Source: Cryobacterium aureum (GTDB taxonomy: Bacteria; Actinomycetota; Actinomycetes; Actinomycetales; Microbacteriaceae). From it: a stretch of 64,000 nt of DNA. Below, one piece after another: positions 52,021 through 61,699 of this stretch; the stretch's first letter is position 1, and each line of letters opens with the position of its first letter. The DNA lies in the NCBI RefSeq assembly GCF_002954245.1, contig NZ_PPTG01000035.1, forward strand, positions 63,542 through 127,541, in the 5' to 3' direction. The translations under genes were made by a program, and so were the position numbers. The notes beneath the pieces are model-generated. The model saw nothing but the letters and a program-made list of their open reading frames with translations. It did no database searches and was not told the origin of the DNA.

Positions 52021-52839
52021 TCACGGGTCTGCGCCGACACCCGCGAACTGCACGATGTGGTCCGCGACCCGATCGGCAGCACTGTAGTGAACGAGGTGAC
52101 GGTGCCCCGCAATTTCCACGAGGCGCCCATGGGGTGAATTGTGCACGAGACGACTGCACCAGCCTCGTCGTGCTACCGGGTCATCGCTGCCCCTTAAAAC
52201 CAGCACGGGCGCGGCCACGCGCACAAGGCGCTCATCGGTCGCATAGGCGAGCATGGCACTGAGCGTTTTGGTATACCACAGCGGGCCGCATCGCGCGTAG
52301 TCGCCGAAAACCAATATGTTCGCACGCAGCGGTTCCTTGAGCGTGTCCCTGCACAGGTCGACGGCCTGGGCCACAACTGTTCGACGGCGAGCATCGACAA
52401 CCGGCCCGATCAACACGAGCTGGGAAACCAGCTCGGGCCGTTGAACGGCAAGTTCTGTGACGAACTGGGCGCCCATCGAATGGCCGACCATGACGCAGTT
52501 CGTCACGCCGAGCGTGTCCAGGAAGATACCGAGCAGGTGCGCGTAATCCTCGACCCATAAACGGTGTTGCGGTGTTCTCATCCCGCCAAAGCCCGGCAGA
52601 TCCACCGAGTAGGTTCTGTGCCCGGCTGCGATAGCGCGGTGCAGTGGGACGGAATACCGGTGTGAGGTTCCAATACCGTGCACGATAACGAACACGGGCG
52701 TGCTGACCGCGACCAATGGTCCAGGTGAATAATGCACTCCGAATTCACAACCGTCCAGTTCGATCCGACGGGTCGGTGGGGACGGTACCAGGCGACCTGG
52801 CGAGTGGACCAACGACTGCGGGGGTATCGGAGTCGTCAT
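52021..52839 (-). CDS. Alpha/beta-hydrolase, second gene of the lipid operon
   Basis: The 272-residue protein has VFVIVHGIGTSHRYSVPLHR (oxyanion HG motif), DLPGFGGM, nucleophile GHSMGAQFV and the late acid/His region in LRGSDDPVARRGWC and AGHRHLVHY. It overlaps the kinase stop by 4 nt (ATGA) and is followed by a second hydrolase one base later. A membrane lipid or ester may be the substrate; specificity is unknown. Confidence 0.85.
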   Translation of the reverse strand: MTTPIPPQSLVHSPGRLVPSPPTRRIELDGCEFGVHYSPGPLVAVSTPVFVIVHGIGTSHRYSVPLHRAIAAGHRTYSVDLPGFGGMRTPQHRLWVEDYAHLLGIFLDTLGVTNCVMVGHSMGAQFVTELAVQRPELVSQLVLIGPVVDARRRTVVAQAVDLCRDTLKEPLRANILVFGDYARCGPLWYTKTLSAMLAYATDERLVRVAAPVLVLRGSDDPVARRGWCSRLVHNSPHGRLVEIAGHRHLVHYSAADRVADHIVQFAGVGADP

Positions 52840-53819
52840 GAGCTCGAAGGAAATTTGATGGTCAGGCCGCCCGGATTCACCCGGACATCGAACGCTGCTG
52901 CTTCGCCGAATCCATCGCCGTCAAGTTCGATCTGCTCCGGGCGTTCCAGCCGAATGCTGAGTTCTTCGGCCCGCACGTACCGCAGAGCGCTGACCTCCCC
53001 GGTCATCAGAGCGCGACCGGCCCTGGTGCGTCTCAGAACGCCGTTCTCCCAGATCACCTTGACGAAGATTTGCACCCAGCCAACGAATCCCTCCGGGCGT
53101 AGCAACGCGATGTCGAACTGCCCATCATCCACAGCGGCGTCGGGCAGCAGCACGATGTTCGATGGAAGCGACCCGCAATTGGCGACGATGATGGTGTGCG
53201 CCCGGGTTGCGCGGGTCGGACCACGATTGAGGCTGTACCGAAACCGCAGCTCATGCTTGTCCCGCAAAGTCGTGGCGAGAGCTGTGACGTAGGCCAGCCA
53301 ACCCGCCTTCTTCTTCAGGTCGTCATCGGTGTTGGCCAGCATTTTCGCGTCCAGTCCCAGCCCGGCCATGACGAGGAACACATGACTGGTCTTGGCCCCG
53401 TCTGCACGTGTGATCTCGAGCATTCCCAGGTCGATCTTGCGATCGACGCCGGTGAAGGCGGTGTGCACGGAGAGTTCAACATCATCCAGACTGAGATCCA
53501 GATTGCGTGCCAGGAGGTTTCCGGTTCCGGACGGAATCAGCGCCAGGGGAACAGCTCCGTCCTTGAGCCCCTCGGCAACGGCCCGAACCGTGCCATCGCC
53601 GCCGGCAACGATGACCACCGAGGCGCCCGACTCGAGCGCTTCCGCCGCGCGACCCTGCCCCGGATCATCCTCGCTGGTTGAAAGCCAGATGGTCTGATCC
53701 CAGTCGTTTTCAGTTTCCTCGTGCCCGACGACAGCTTTCATCGCATCCAGATCGATCTTGATCGGATTGTAGATAACGGCAGCATGTCGGCGATTGGACG
53801 TGGACGCTACGTCATTCAT
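52836..53819 (-). CDS. Diacylglycerol/sphingosine-kinase-family lipid kinase
   Basis: The 327-residue protein has the DAGK catalytic motifs VVIVAGGDGTVRAVAEGL and LALIPSGTGNLLARNLDL, then the second domain with VFLVMAGLGLDAKML and LPDAAVDDGQFDI. It would phosphorylate a lipid alcohol such as diacylglycerol at the membrane. ATG 53819 follows GGAGG by 5 nt. It is first in an operon with two alpha/beta hydrolases, which suggests lipid turnover or remodelling. Confidence 0.9.
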   Translation of the reverse strand: MNDVASTSNRRHAAVIYNPIKIDLDAMKAVVGHEETENDWDQTIWLSTSEDDPGQGRAAEALESGASVVIVAGGDGTVRAVAEGLKDGAVPLALIPSGTGNLLARNLDLSLDDVELSVHTAFTGVDRKIDLGMLEITRADGAKTSHVFLVMAGLGLDAKMLANTDDDLKKKAGWLAYVTALATTLRDKHELRFRYSLNRGPTRATRAHTIIVANCGSLPSNIVLLPDAAVDDGQFDIALLRPEGFVGWVQIFVKVIWENGVLRRTRAGRALMTGEVSALRYVRAEELSIRLERPEQIELDGDGFGEAAAFDVRVNPGGLTIKFPSSS

Positions 53820-54037
53820 AAAGACCTCCGGATATTGTTCGACGGCCAGGCATGGAGCTACAGTAGCTGAATTGTGATCACCTTCGACCCCCCGAGCGGC
53901 AAATGCGAATTGTCCGCGGGGTGGCGATTTTTCGTCTGCGCGCGGAGCGGATGACCCGTTCCCGCTACAACCCACCCCGAACGTCACAACCTCGGCTAGG
54001 CTGCTCCAAACCCATCGCCACCCGTCAAGGAGATTCA

Positions 54038-55501
54038 ATGTCGAGTCAGAGCTACGACGTCATCGTGATCGGCGGCGGCGCCGTCGGCGAGAACGTCGCC
54101 GACCGCACAGCGCAGGGCGGCCTGAGCACGGTCGTCGTCGAGAGGGAACTGGTCGGCGGTGAATGCTCCTACTGGGCCTGCATGCCCTCCAAGGTGTTGC
54201 TGCGCAGCGGTGCCGCCCTCGCTGCGGCCCGCCGAGTGCCCGGCGCCGCCGAGGCCGTCACCGGAACCGTCGACGTGCGCGCCGCCCTCAAACAACGCGA
54301 CTCCATCGCCAGCAACTGGAAGGACGACGGCCAGGCGAAATGGCTCGACTCCGCCGGCATCGCCCTCGTTCGTGGCCACGCTCGACTGACCGGAGTCAAG
54401 GAAGTCACCGTGACCGCAGCGGATGGGGCGGTGACCGTTCTCACCGCCACCCACGCCGTCGTCGTCAGCACCGGATCGGCGGCGGTGCTGCCCGATATCC
54501 CCGGCCTCAAAGACATCGAACCGTGGACCAGCCGTGACGCGACGAGCGCCCAGCAGATTCCGCAACGCCTCGCGGTGATCGGCGGAGGCGTCGTCGCCGC
54601 TGAGATGGCCGCAGCCTATGCCTCGCTCGGCTCGGCGGTGACCGTCATCGCGCGCAGCCCCCTGCTCGGCGGGCAGGAACCCTTCGCCGGCGAACTCGTC
54701 TCCGCCGCCTTGATAGAAAATGGCGTCACCATACTTGTCGGCCCATCCACTACCGCGGCGCACCGCGACAACGACGGCGCGGTCGCCCTTACCCTCGATG
54801 ACGGCAGAACGGTCACGGCCGACCGAGTGCTCGTGGCCATCGGCCGTACGGCGCAGACGCACGACCTCGGCCTTGAGACGGTCGGCCTCAACGGCGGTGA
54901 CTGGCTCGACGTGGACGACACGCTACTCGTGCAGGGCGACTCCCCCGCCCTCTCCGGCGACTGGCTCTATGCCACCGGCGACGTCAACCACCGGGCCCTC
55001 CTCACCCACCAGGGCAAATACCAGGCCCGTGCGGCCGGCGACGCGATCGTGACCCGTGCGGCTGGCGGGCCGGTCGATGATGCCCCTTGGGGCGCCCACG
55101 TCGCGACGGCTGACCACGCCGCCGTTCCGCAGGTGACCTTCACTGACCCGGAAGTGGCCTCGGTCGGGCTGACCGCAGCATCAGCCGTGAAGGCGGGGTA
55201 TCGCATCCGCATTCTCGATTACGACCTCGCCAACCTCGGCGGCGCCTCGGTGCTCGCCGTCGGCTACGTAGGCAAGGCCCGAGCCATCGTCGATCTTGAT
55301 CGGGAGGTGCTGCTCGGGGTCACCTTCGTCGGGCAGGACGTCGCCGAACTGCTGCACTCGGCCACGGTCGCCGTCGTCGGCGAAGTGCCGATCAACCGGC
55401 TGTGGCACGCGGTGCCGAGCTACCCGACCCTCAGCGAGGTGTGGCTGCGTCTGCTCGAGGCCTACGGACGCCCGGGGTTCACCGACACAGCTGAAGAATA
55501 G
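54038..55501 (+). CDS. Pyridine-nucleotide-disulfide oxidoreductase (NAD(P)/FAD)
   Basis: The 487-residue flavoprotein has an FAD motif VIGGGAVGENVADRTAQG, the redox-active pair in GGECSYWACMPSKVLL, NAD-binding VIGGGVVAAEMAAAYASLG, and a dimerisation domain with TFTDPEVASVGLT and PSYPTLSEVW. Glutathione or mercuric reductase-like enzymes share this plan; the substrate is open. ATG 54038 has AAGGAG upstream. The small HExxH gene follows 9 bp later. Confidence 0.9.
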   Translation: MSSQSYDVIVIGGGAVGENVADRTAQGGLSTVVVERELVGGECSYWACMPSKVLLRSGAALAAARRVPGAAEAVTGTVDVRAALKQRDSIASNWKDDGQAKWLDSAGIALVRGHARLTGVKEVTVTAADGAVTVLTATHAVVVSTGSAAVLPDIPGLKDIEPWTSRDATSAQQIPQRLAVIGGGVVAAEMAAAYASLGSAVTVIARSPLLGGQEPFAGELVSAALIENGVTILVGPSTTAAHRDNDGAVALTLDDGRTVTADRVLVAIGRTAQTHDLGLETVGLNGGDWLDVDDTLLVQGDSPALSGDWLYATGDVNHRALLTHQGKYQARAAGDAIVTRAAGGPVDDAPWGAHVATADHAAVPQVTFTDPEVASVGLTAASAVKAGYRIRILDYDLANLGGASVLAVGYVGKARAIVDLDREVLLGVTFVGQDVAELLHSATVAVVGEVPINRLWHAVPSYPTLSEVWLRLLEAYGRPGFTDTAEE

Positions 55502-55510
55502 GCTGAACGG

Positions 55511-55870
55511 ATGCGCCGCCTTCTCTTCGACTCAACCATCAGCCGTGCCGGCTATCTCTACGCAACCGCGTTCGGGCTGGTCTGGGGCTCGATCTGGAGC
55601 ACCGGCCGCGTCGAACGCAGGGCTGGACTGTATGTGTTTCGCGGCATGCCCGCGTGGACTTTCGGTCGCGGCGGCTCCTGCGTCGGCGGCTGCTACCTCA
55701 CCAGCCAGAACGTCACCGCGGCCGTGCTCGAGCACGAAGCCGTGCACAAACACCAGTGGCAGCGCTTCGGAATGGTCTTTCCGCTGCTCTACGCCGTCGC
55801 CGGGCGCAATCCGCTGAAAAACCGTTTCGAGATCGAGGCCGGCCTGAAAAACGGCGGCTACCTCCGCTAG
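55511..55870 (+). CDS. Small HExxH-containing hypothetical protein
   Basis: The 119-residue protein has an N-terminal hydrophobic segment (AGYLYATAFGLVWGSIW) and a conserved-looking core: the zincin motif HEAVH in AVLEHEAVHKHQWQRFG, then FPLLYAVAGR and a closing NRFEIEAGLKNGGY. The Glu in NRFEIEAG could be a third ligand. It may be a minimal metallopeptidase-like or metal-binding membrane protein. It directly follows the flavoprotein gene. Confidence 0.65.
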   Translation: MRRLLFDSTISRAGYLYATAFGLVWGSIWSTGRVERRAGLYVFRGMPAWTFGRGGSCVGGCYLTSQNVTAAVLEHEAVHKHQWQRFGMVFPLLYAVAGRNPLKNRFEIEAGLKNGGYLR

Positions 55871-55924
55871 TTCAGCCAGCCCCTAAACACGCCATTTACG
55901 ACCCTTCCGAGCGACAGCGCAGAC

Positions 55925-55960
55925 ACAACCGCCCGGCCTGCGAACAGGCCGGGCGGTTGT
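55925..55960. terminator. Bidirectional terminator between the HExxH gene and katA
   Basis: ACAACCGCCCGGCCTG (55925-55940) and CAGGCCGGGCGGTTGT (55945-55960) pair exactly over a CGAA loop, giving a 16-bp stem. It lies between the ends of the convergent HExxH and catalase genes. No T run follows on the plus strand, but A/T bases flank both sides. Confidence 0.85.
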
Positions 55961-55976
55961 GATCAAACGAGACGAG

Positions 55977-57467
55977 CTACTTCGCGGCGACGTATTCCGC
56001 GTCGACGGCAGCAGCTTCGGCGAACACGGCGAGATTCGCGCGCAGCTTGGCGCCGAGGTCGGCGTCAACGCTGGTCCAGTACCAGATAGCGCGCTCAGTG
56101 ACCTCGGGGCGAGTCACTCCGCTGATGGCACCGGTGATGGTGTCGAGGAACCGGGCCTTGGCAGCGTCGTCGTAAACCTCGCGGTACAGCGTTCCGGCCT
56201 GGCCGAAGTCGCTGTCCTCACTGCGCAGGGTGGCGGCGGCACGCAGCAGCGTTCCGTCGCCTTCCCAGGCGCCCTCGCCGGCAGCGGCCGGGTCGGCGAC
56301 GGGGCCACCGAGGGAGTTGGGTGCATAGTTCGGTACGTCGGCTGAGTTGAAGTGGTGACGCTGCGCGCCGTCCTGCGAGTAGTTGTTCACCGGGCTCACT
56401 GGAGCGTTGATCGGGAGCTGCGCGTAGTTGGTGCCCACACGATAACGCTGAGCATCCGGGTAGGAGAAGATGCGCGCCATGAGCATCTTGTCGGGGCTCG
56501 CCGCGATTCCGGGAACGAGGTTGGCCGGTGAGAACGCCGCCTGCTCGATCTCCGCGAAGAAGTTCTCCGGGTTGCGGTTGAGGGTGTGGGTACCCACCGG
56601 GATCAGCGGGAAGTCGGCGTGCGGCCAGACCTTGGTCACGTCGAACGGGTTGAACCGGTAGGTGTTGCCCTGCTCGTACGGCATGACCTGCACGGACACG
56701 TTCCACGACGGGAAGTTGCCGGCGGCGATGGCGTCGGAGAGGTCGCGACGGTAGTAGTCGGCGTCCGCTCCGGCGATGAGTTCGGCCTCTGAGCCTTCCA
56801 TCTCCACGTTGCCCTGGTTGGATTCGAAGTGGTACTTCACCCAGAAGCGTTCGCCGGCAGCGTTGATCCACTGGTAGGTGTGTGAGCCGAAGCCGGGCAT
56901 TTCACGCCAGGAGCGCGGCAGGCCGCGGTCGCCCATGAGGTAGGTGACCTGGTGGGCCGACTCCGGGGAGAGGGTCCAGAAGTCCCACTGCATGTTCGCA
57001 TCGCGCAGGCCGGTGCCCGGCAGGCGTTTCTGCGAGTGGATGAAGTCGGGGAACTTGATGCCGTCGCGAATGAAAAACACCGGGGTGTTGTTGCCGACGA
57101 TGTCGTAGTTGCCCTCGGTCGTGTAGAACTTCACCGAGAAGCCGCGCACGTCGCGCCAGGTGTCTGGGCTGCCCTGTTCGCCGGCAACGCTGGAGAAGCG
57201 CTGCAGGGTCGGGGTGACGGTGCCCGGCTGGAACACGGCCGCGCGGGTGTACTTGGAGACGTCGCCGGTGACGACGAACTCGCCGTGCGCTCCGCCGCCC
57301 TTGGCGTGCACGATGCGCTCCGGAATGCGCTCGCGGTTGAACTGGGCGAGCTTTTCGACCAGGTAGCGGTCGTGCAGCGCGGTGACGCCGTCGGCGCCGA
57401 CGGTGAGGGAGTGCGCGTCGCTGGCGACGGGCGTTCCCGTCTGGTCGGTTGTAGGCTTGATAGTCAT
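55977..57467 (-). CDS. katA: Haem catalase
   Basis: The 496-residue monofunctional catalase has the distal His in [18 protein letters not shown], distal Asn in [16 protein letters not shown], and proximal haem ligand Tyr in [14 protein letters not shown]. It destroys hydrogen peroxide. ATG 57467 begins [11 protein letters not shown]; the longer frame is not used. It lies 47 bp downstream of the Fur-family gene, so the two form an oxidative-stress operon. Confidence 0.97.
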   Translation of the reverse strand: MTIKPTTDQTGTPVASDAHSLTVGADGVTALHDRYLVEKLAQFNRERIPERIVHAKGGGAHGEFVVTGDVSKYTRAAVFQPGTVTPTLQRFSSVAGEQGSPDTWRDVRGFSVKFYTTEGNYDIVGNNTPVFFIRDGIKFPDFIHSQKRLPGTGLRDANMQWDFWTLSPESAHQVTYLMGDRGLPRSWREMPGFGSHTYQWINAAGERFWVKYHFESNQGNVEMEGSEAELIAGADADYYRRDLSDAIAAGNFPSWNVSVQVMPYEQGNTYRFNPFDVTKVWPHADFPLIPVGTHTLNRNPENFFAEIEQAAFSPANLVPGIAASPDKMLMARIFSYPDAQRYRVGTNYAQLPINAPVSPVNNYSQDGAQRHHFNSADVPNYAPNSLGGPVADPAAAGEGAWEGDGTLLRAAATLRSEDSDFGQAGTLYREVYDDAAKARFLDTITGAISGVTRPEVTERAIWYWTSVDADLGAKLRANLAVFAEAAAVDAEYVAAK

Positions 57468-57514
57468 GGTGCTCCTTGAGTGTGGATCAGCAACGCGAGG
57501 TTGACGGAGGAAGT

Positions 57515-57997
57515 TTAGGGGTTCGAGGTGTCGAGCTGGCACTGTGCGCAGAGGCCCCAGTAGATGACCTCGGCGGCGCGCACGTCGAAACCGAGCGCAT
57601 CCGCCGGGGTGAGGCAGGGAGCGTGGCCGACGGCGCAATCCACGTCGTGCACCACACTGCACCGGGTACAGACGATGTGGTGGTGGTTGTCGCCGACCCG
57701 GCGTTCGAACAGCGCGGGCGAGCCGGCCGGTTCGATCTTGCGCACCAGCCCTGCGGTGCCGAACGACGCGAGCACACCGTAGACAGCCTGCAGCGACGTG
57801 CCGGGCAGGTCTGCGTGCACCGCGCCGAACAGGGCCTCTGCGTTCGAGTGCGGCATAACGGTGAGGGCACGCAGCACCGCCAGTCGCGGCGCAGTCACCT
57901 TGAGTCCGGCCGAACGGATGCTGTCAGCAAGCAACTCGGCGTCGGCCGCGGCCAGGCGACGGCCTGCGTGGTCCTGGCTCGAATCGATCGTTGTCAT
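57515..57997 (-). CDS. furA: Fur/PerR-family repressor upstream of katA
   Basis: The 160-residue regulator has an N-terminal winged helix ([19 protein letters not shown]), the metal-binding HHHIVCTRC and a second Cys pair LCAQCQ near the end, as in FurA/PerR proteins that control catalase. Peroxide would oxidise the metal site and derepress. A perfect palindrome 13-43 bp upstream of its start is the likely operator, so it is probably autoregulated. Confidence 0.92.
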   Translation of the reverse strand: MTTIDSSQDHAGRRLAAADAELLADSIRSAGLKVTAPRLAVLRALTVMPHSNAEALFGAVHADLPGTSLQAVYGVLASFGTAGLVRKIEPAGSPALFERRVGDNHHHIVCTRCSVVHDVDCAVGHAPCLTPADALGFDVRAAEVIYWGLCAQCQLDTSNP

Positions 57998-58009
57998 GAG
58001 TCAACCCTA

Positions 58010-58040
58010 GCATTTGTTTTGAGTGAATCAAAACAAATGC
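58010..58040. promoter_or_regulatory. Operator palindrome upstream of furA-katA
   Basis: GCATTTGTTTTGA (58010-58022) and TCAAAACAAATGC (58028-58040) are exact reverse complements around GTGAA. The AT-rich, dyad structure right at the furA start fits a FurA/PerR box. It also lies about 60 bp upstream of the divergent MMPL gene start. Confidence 0.8.
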
Positions 58041-58097
58041 CATCAGGGTCTCATTTACCTAGCTAGGATAGCGATCATCGAGGTTCTGGGAGGAACT

Positions 58098-60155
58098 GTG
58101 CTCGCCATCACCAGCTTCATCACCGGCAAACGCACCGCCTGGGCGGTTCTGCTCGGCACGATCATTGCCGTTGGACTGCTGTTCGCGCTGCTTCCGGCCA
58201 ATGAATCCGCCGATTTTCCAGCCGCCGGCCTGCCGGAGAGCAGCCAGGCCGCGCAGGTCACGAAACTTCTCGCCGAGTTTCCGTCGGCCGATCAGACCGC
58301 GGCGATCGTGGTCTGGAGCCGCGACGGCGAAGACCTCACGGCGGCCGACAAGACCGCGATCACCGCCGCCGCCGAGAACCTCGGCGCCGCGTCGATCGCC
58401 CCGCGGGCAGCGACGCCCCAGTTCAGTCAGGATGGCCAGGCGGCGCTGAGCGTGGTGCCGCTTCAGGCTGCCACGGCCACTGCCGATATTGAGAAGACGG
58501 CCACCGACATCCGCTCTACGGCGTCGACCGGCCTGCCCAGCGATGTCAACGCCTATGTCACCGGGCCGGTCGGTTTTCAGGCCGACATCACCAACGCCTT
58601 CGCCGGAGCCGACTTTCGCCTGCTGCTGGTGACCGTGATCGTGGTCGCAGTGCTGCTGATCGTGACCTACCGCAGCCCCGTGCTCTGGATCGTGCCGCTC
58701 GTCGTGGTTGGCCTGGCCGACGGCCTGGCCGGCAAGGTGGCCGGCGCGCTGGCCGAGCCGCTCGGTTTCGCCCTCGACGCCTCGATCTCGGGTATTCTCT
58801 CGGTGCTGGTGTTCGGCGCCGGCACCAACTACGCCCTGCTGCTCGTGGCCCGCTACCGCGAAGAGCTGCTGCACACCGAGAACCGCAACGTCGCGATGCG
58901 CACCGCAGTGACGAGCGCCGGCCCCGCCATCGCGGCCAGCGGCGGCACGGTCGCGCTGAGCCTCGCGACCCTGGTCTTCGCCGAGCTGGCCGGCAACCGG
59001 GCGCTCGGAATCGCCTGCGCGATCGGCGTGATCATCGCCATTCTGTTCGCCCTGCTCGTGCTGCCGGCGGCCCTCGTGGTGTGCGGGCGCGGCCTGTTCT
59101 GGCCGTTCATTCCGCGGGTGCAGCCCGTGTCCGTCGCCCCGCGCACCGGCCTCTGGACCCGGCTCGGTCGCGGCGTGGCGAGGCACCCGGCCATCGTGAC
59201 GGTCGTGTCCGTTCTGGCGATCGGCTCTCTCGCGTTCGGGCTGAACGGCGCCGCCGTCGGATTGTCCCAGGCCGACCAGCTGCTCGGAAACCCGGAGTCG
59301 GTCGTTGCGCAGGAGATCGTGGACGCGTCTTTTTCGGCGGGGCTGACCAGCCAGACGGTTGTACTGGCGCCGGATGCGGCATCCGCTGACGCGGTGGCGG
59401 TCGCCCTGAAAACACCGGGGGTTTCCTCGGCGGTGGCCGGCGAGAACTCCGGCGGCCTCACCCGCATCGACGTCACGCTCGAGGGCGAACCGGGCAGCGA
59501 CGAAACCTTCACGGCCATCGCCGCGCTGCGCACCGATTTAGCGGATGCCCCGGCCGCAGTCTCGCAGTCGCTCGTCGGCGGCAGCGATGCCACGGCCCTC
59601 GACACGAAGACCAGCGCCGAGCGCGACCAAGACCTGATCCTGCCGCTGATCCTCGGCATCGTCTTTTTGATCCTGGCGCTGCTGCTGCGCTCACTCGTGG
59701 CTCCGGTGCTGCTCATCGTGACCGTGCTCGGCACCTTCTTCGCGAGCCTCGGCGCCTCGAACCTAATCTTTCAGAACCTGCTCGGTTTCACGGCGTTCGA
59801 CACCAACGTTGTGCTGTTCGCGTTCCTGTTTTTGGTGGCACTCGGTGTGGATTACAACATCTTTTTGACCACCAGGGCCCGCGAAGAGGCCAAGCGCTAC
59901 GGCACCCGCGAGGGCATGGTGCGGGCGCTCTCGTCAACCGGCGCGGTGATCACGAGCGCCGGAATTCTGATCGCGGCGGTGTTCGCCGTGCTCGGGGTGC
60001 TGCCGGTCGTGGCGCTCACCCAGATCGGCGTGATCGTCTGCATCGGGGTGCTGCTCGACACCCTCGTGGTGCGCACCGTACTGGTCCCGGCGATAGTGTT
60101 TCTGGTCGACGACCGGTTCTGGTGGCCGTCGCGGCCGGTGGCGACCCGCCGCTAA
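58098..60155 (+). CDS. MMPL-family RND transporter
   Basis: The 685-residue exporter starts at GTG 58098 (GGGAGG upstream). It has two repeats of membrane helix, large outer loop and five helices. TM4-type motifs are FGAGTNYALLLVARYREE in the first half and ALGVDYNIFLTTRAREE in the second; Asp is kept only in the second. It would export a lipid or hydrophobic compound by proton motive force. It is divergent from furA-katA and may share their operator. Confidence 0.9.
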   Translation: MLAITSFITGKRTAWAVLLGTIIAVGLLFALLPANESADFPAAGLPESSQAAQVTKLLAEFPSADQTAAIVVWSRDGEDLTAADKTAITAAAENLGAASIAPRAATPQFSQDGQAALSVVPLQAATATADIEKTATDIRSTASTGLPSDVNAYVTGPVGFQADITNAFAGADFRLLLVTVIVVAVLLIVTYRSPVLWIVPLVVVGLADGLAGKVAGALAEPLGFALDASISGILSVLVFGAGTNYALLLVARYREELLHTENRNVAMRTAVTSAGPAIAASGGTVALSLATLVFAELAGNRALGIACAIGVIIAILFALLVLPAALVVCGRGLFWPFIPRVQPVSVAPRTGLWTRLGRGVARHPAIVTVVSVLAIGSLAFGLNGAAVGLSQADQLLGNPESVVAQEIVDASFSAGLTSQTVVLAPDAASADAVAVALKTPGVSSAVAGENSGGLTRIDVTLEGEPGSDETFTAIAALRTDLADAPAAVSQSLVGGSDATALDTKTSAERDQDLILPLILGIVFLILALLLRSLVAPVLLIVTVLGTFFASLGASNLIFQNLLGFTAFDTNVVLFAFLFLVALGVDYNIFLTTRAREEAKRYGTREGMVRALSSTGAVITSAGILIAAVFAVLGVLPVVALTQIGVIVCIGVLLDTLVVRTVLVPAIVFLVDDRFWWPSRPVATRR

Positions 60156-60191
60156 GTCAGGCCGACCCGGCTGGCTGGCTCTACTTGCCCG

Positions 60192-61622
60192 CTAGGCCGG
60201 CTCCGGCGGCACCCTATCCTGCCAGCGGATGCGCCGCTCCAGTTGCGCGCCGAGCGACAGCAGCGTGGCCTCCCCGCCCGGTCGGCCGATGAGCTGCACG
60301 CCCATCGGCAGGCCATTGTCGGTCTGGTGCACGGGGAGCACGATGGCCGGCAGCCCGCTCACGTTGATCATCGAGGTGAACGGCGTGTACTGCACCTGCT
60401 GCGCGAAATTCGCCTCGGCGTCGTCGGCGTCGTACCAGCCGACCGGGCGCGGCGTCATCGCCATGGCCGGGGTCAGCACGGCATCGAATTTCGACAGCTG
60501 ATAGATAAACGACCGCTCGAACGCGGTCAGTGCGGCGAGCGCCTCGGCCAGGTCGCGGGCACTGAGTGCTCGTCCCCGGGCCAGCAGCCACTGGGTCAGC
60601 GGTTCGAGCAGGGCGATCTCGTCGTCGGTTTCGGCCGGGATACCGGCCGCCCCGGCCTGCCAGATAGTGCGGAACGCCGGCGCGTAGCTCGGGTCGGGCT
60701 GTAGCGCCGTCTCCTCGAGGCCGTGGTGCAGCGCGGCGAATCCGGCCACGGCCAGGTCGAGGGCGGCTCGCGCTTCGGGGGCGATCGCAATGTCGTAGTC
60801 GTCGTCCCAGACCGAGGTCGTCATCACGCCGAGCTGGAACCGGCCCTCGCCGCGCACCGCCGCCGCCAGCAATGGCGTCTCATCGCCGGGAGCCCGCAGA
60901 GCGTAGTGATGGTCGGGGTGACCGTCTCGGGGCGCGATCATAGCGTCGAGCAGCAGGGCGGCATCCGCTACCGTGCGCGCCAGCGGGCCGCCGACGGGCA
61001 GACCGCCGAGCTTGTCGATGCCGGAGGCAGCTGGCACGCGCCCGCGGCTCGGCTTGAGCCCGACCAGTCCGCAGGCGGCAGCTGGAATGCGGATGGACCC
61101 GCCACCGTCGGAGCCCGGTGCGAACGGAAGCAGCCGGGCGGCGACCGCGACGGCGGCACCGCCGCTGGATCCGCCAGCGCCAAGCGCGAGGTTCCAGGGA
61201 GTGCGGGCGGGCGGTGCGGCGAGGCTTTCGGTGTAGGAGGCCAAACCGAATTCGGGGGTGTTGGTCTTGCCGAGGCTGACTCCGCCGGCGTCGTCGAGCG
61301 CCTGCACCAGGTCGTCCGACTGTTCGGGCACGTAGTCGGCGAACAGGCGCGAGCCGAACCCGGCGTGCACCCCGGCGCGCAGGTAGAGGTCTTTGTCAGC
61401 GAAGGGGAGGCCCCAGAGCGGCGCGGTGCGCGGCATCCGCTCTTCGACAAAACGGGCGCGGGCCCGGGCGGCGTCCGCGGTGACGGTGACAAAGGCGCCG
61501 AGCGCCGGGTTGAATTTCTCGATGCGGGCCAGGTAATGCTCGGTCAGCTCGCTCGGACTGATATCGCGGCTCTGCAGGGCCTGCCATTGTTCCAGAGCAG
61601 TCAATTCGTGTGGATCAGCCAT
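60192..61622 (-). CDS. Amidase-signature-family hydrolase
   Basis: The 476-residue protein has the Ser-cisSer-Lys triad of the amidase signature: Lys in GLPFADKDLYL, GAGGSSGGAAVAVAARLLPF with the cis-Ser, and GSDGGGSIRIPAAACGLVGL with the nucleophile Ser. It would hydrolyse an amide to acid and ammonia. It converges with the MMPL gene (36 bp between stops). Confidence 0.93.
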   Translation of the reverse strand: MADPHELTALEQWQALQSRDISPSELTEHYLARIEKFNPALGAFVTVTADAARARARFVEERMPRTAPLWGLPFADKDLYLRAGVHAGFGSRLFADYVPEQSDDLVQALDDAGGVSLGKTNTPEFGLASYTESLAAPPARTPWNLALGAGGSSGGAAVAVAARLLPFAPGSDGGGSIRIPAAACGLVGLKPSRGRVPAASGIDKLGGLPVGGPLARTVADAALLLDAMIAPRDGHPDHHYALRAPGDETPLLAAAVRGEGRFQLGVMTTSVWDDDYDIAIAPEARAALDLAVAGFAALHHGLEETALQPDPSYAPAFRTIWQAGAAGIPAETDDEIALLEPLTQWLLARGRALSARDLAEALAALTAFERSFIYQLSKFDAVLTPAMAMTPRPVGWYDADDAEANFAQQVQYTPFTSMINVSGLPAIVLPVHQTDNGLPMGVQLIGRPGGEATLLSLGAQLERRIRWQDRVPPEPA

Positions 61623-61699
61623 GACCCGAGCCTAGTTCGACCGGGGCGGGCGGCCAGCCAACACTGGTTATGCACGCGCAGGACGGCTAGCCTCAAGCC

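Noticed and set aside
58852..58868. Asn in place of Asp in the first MMPL TM4 motif as a defect
   Set aside because: GAGTNYALLL appears to be a common variant in actinobacterial MMPL proteins, and the second-half Asp is intact.
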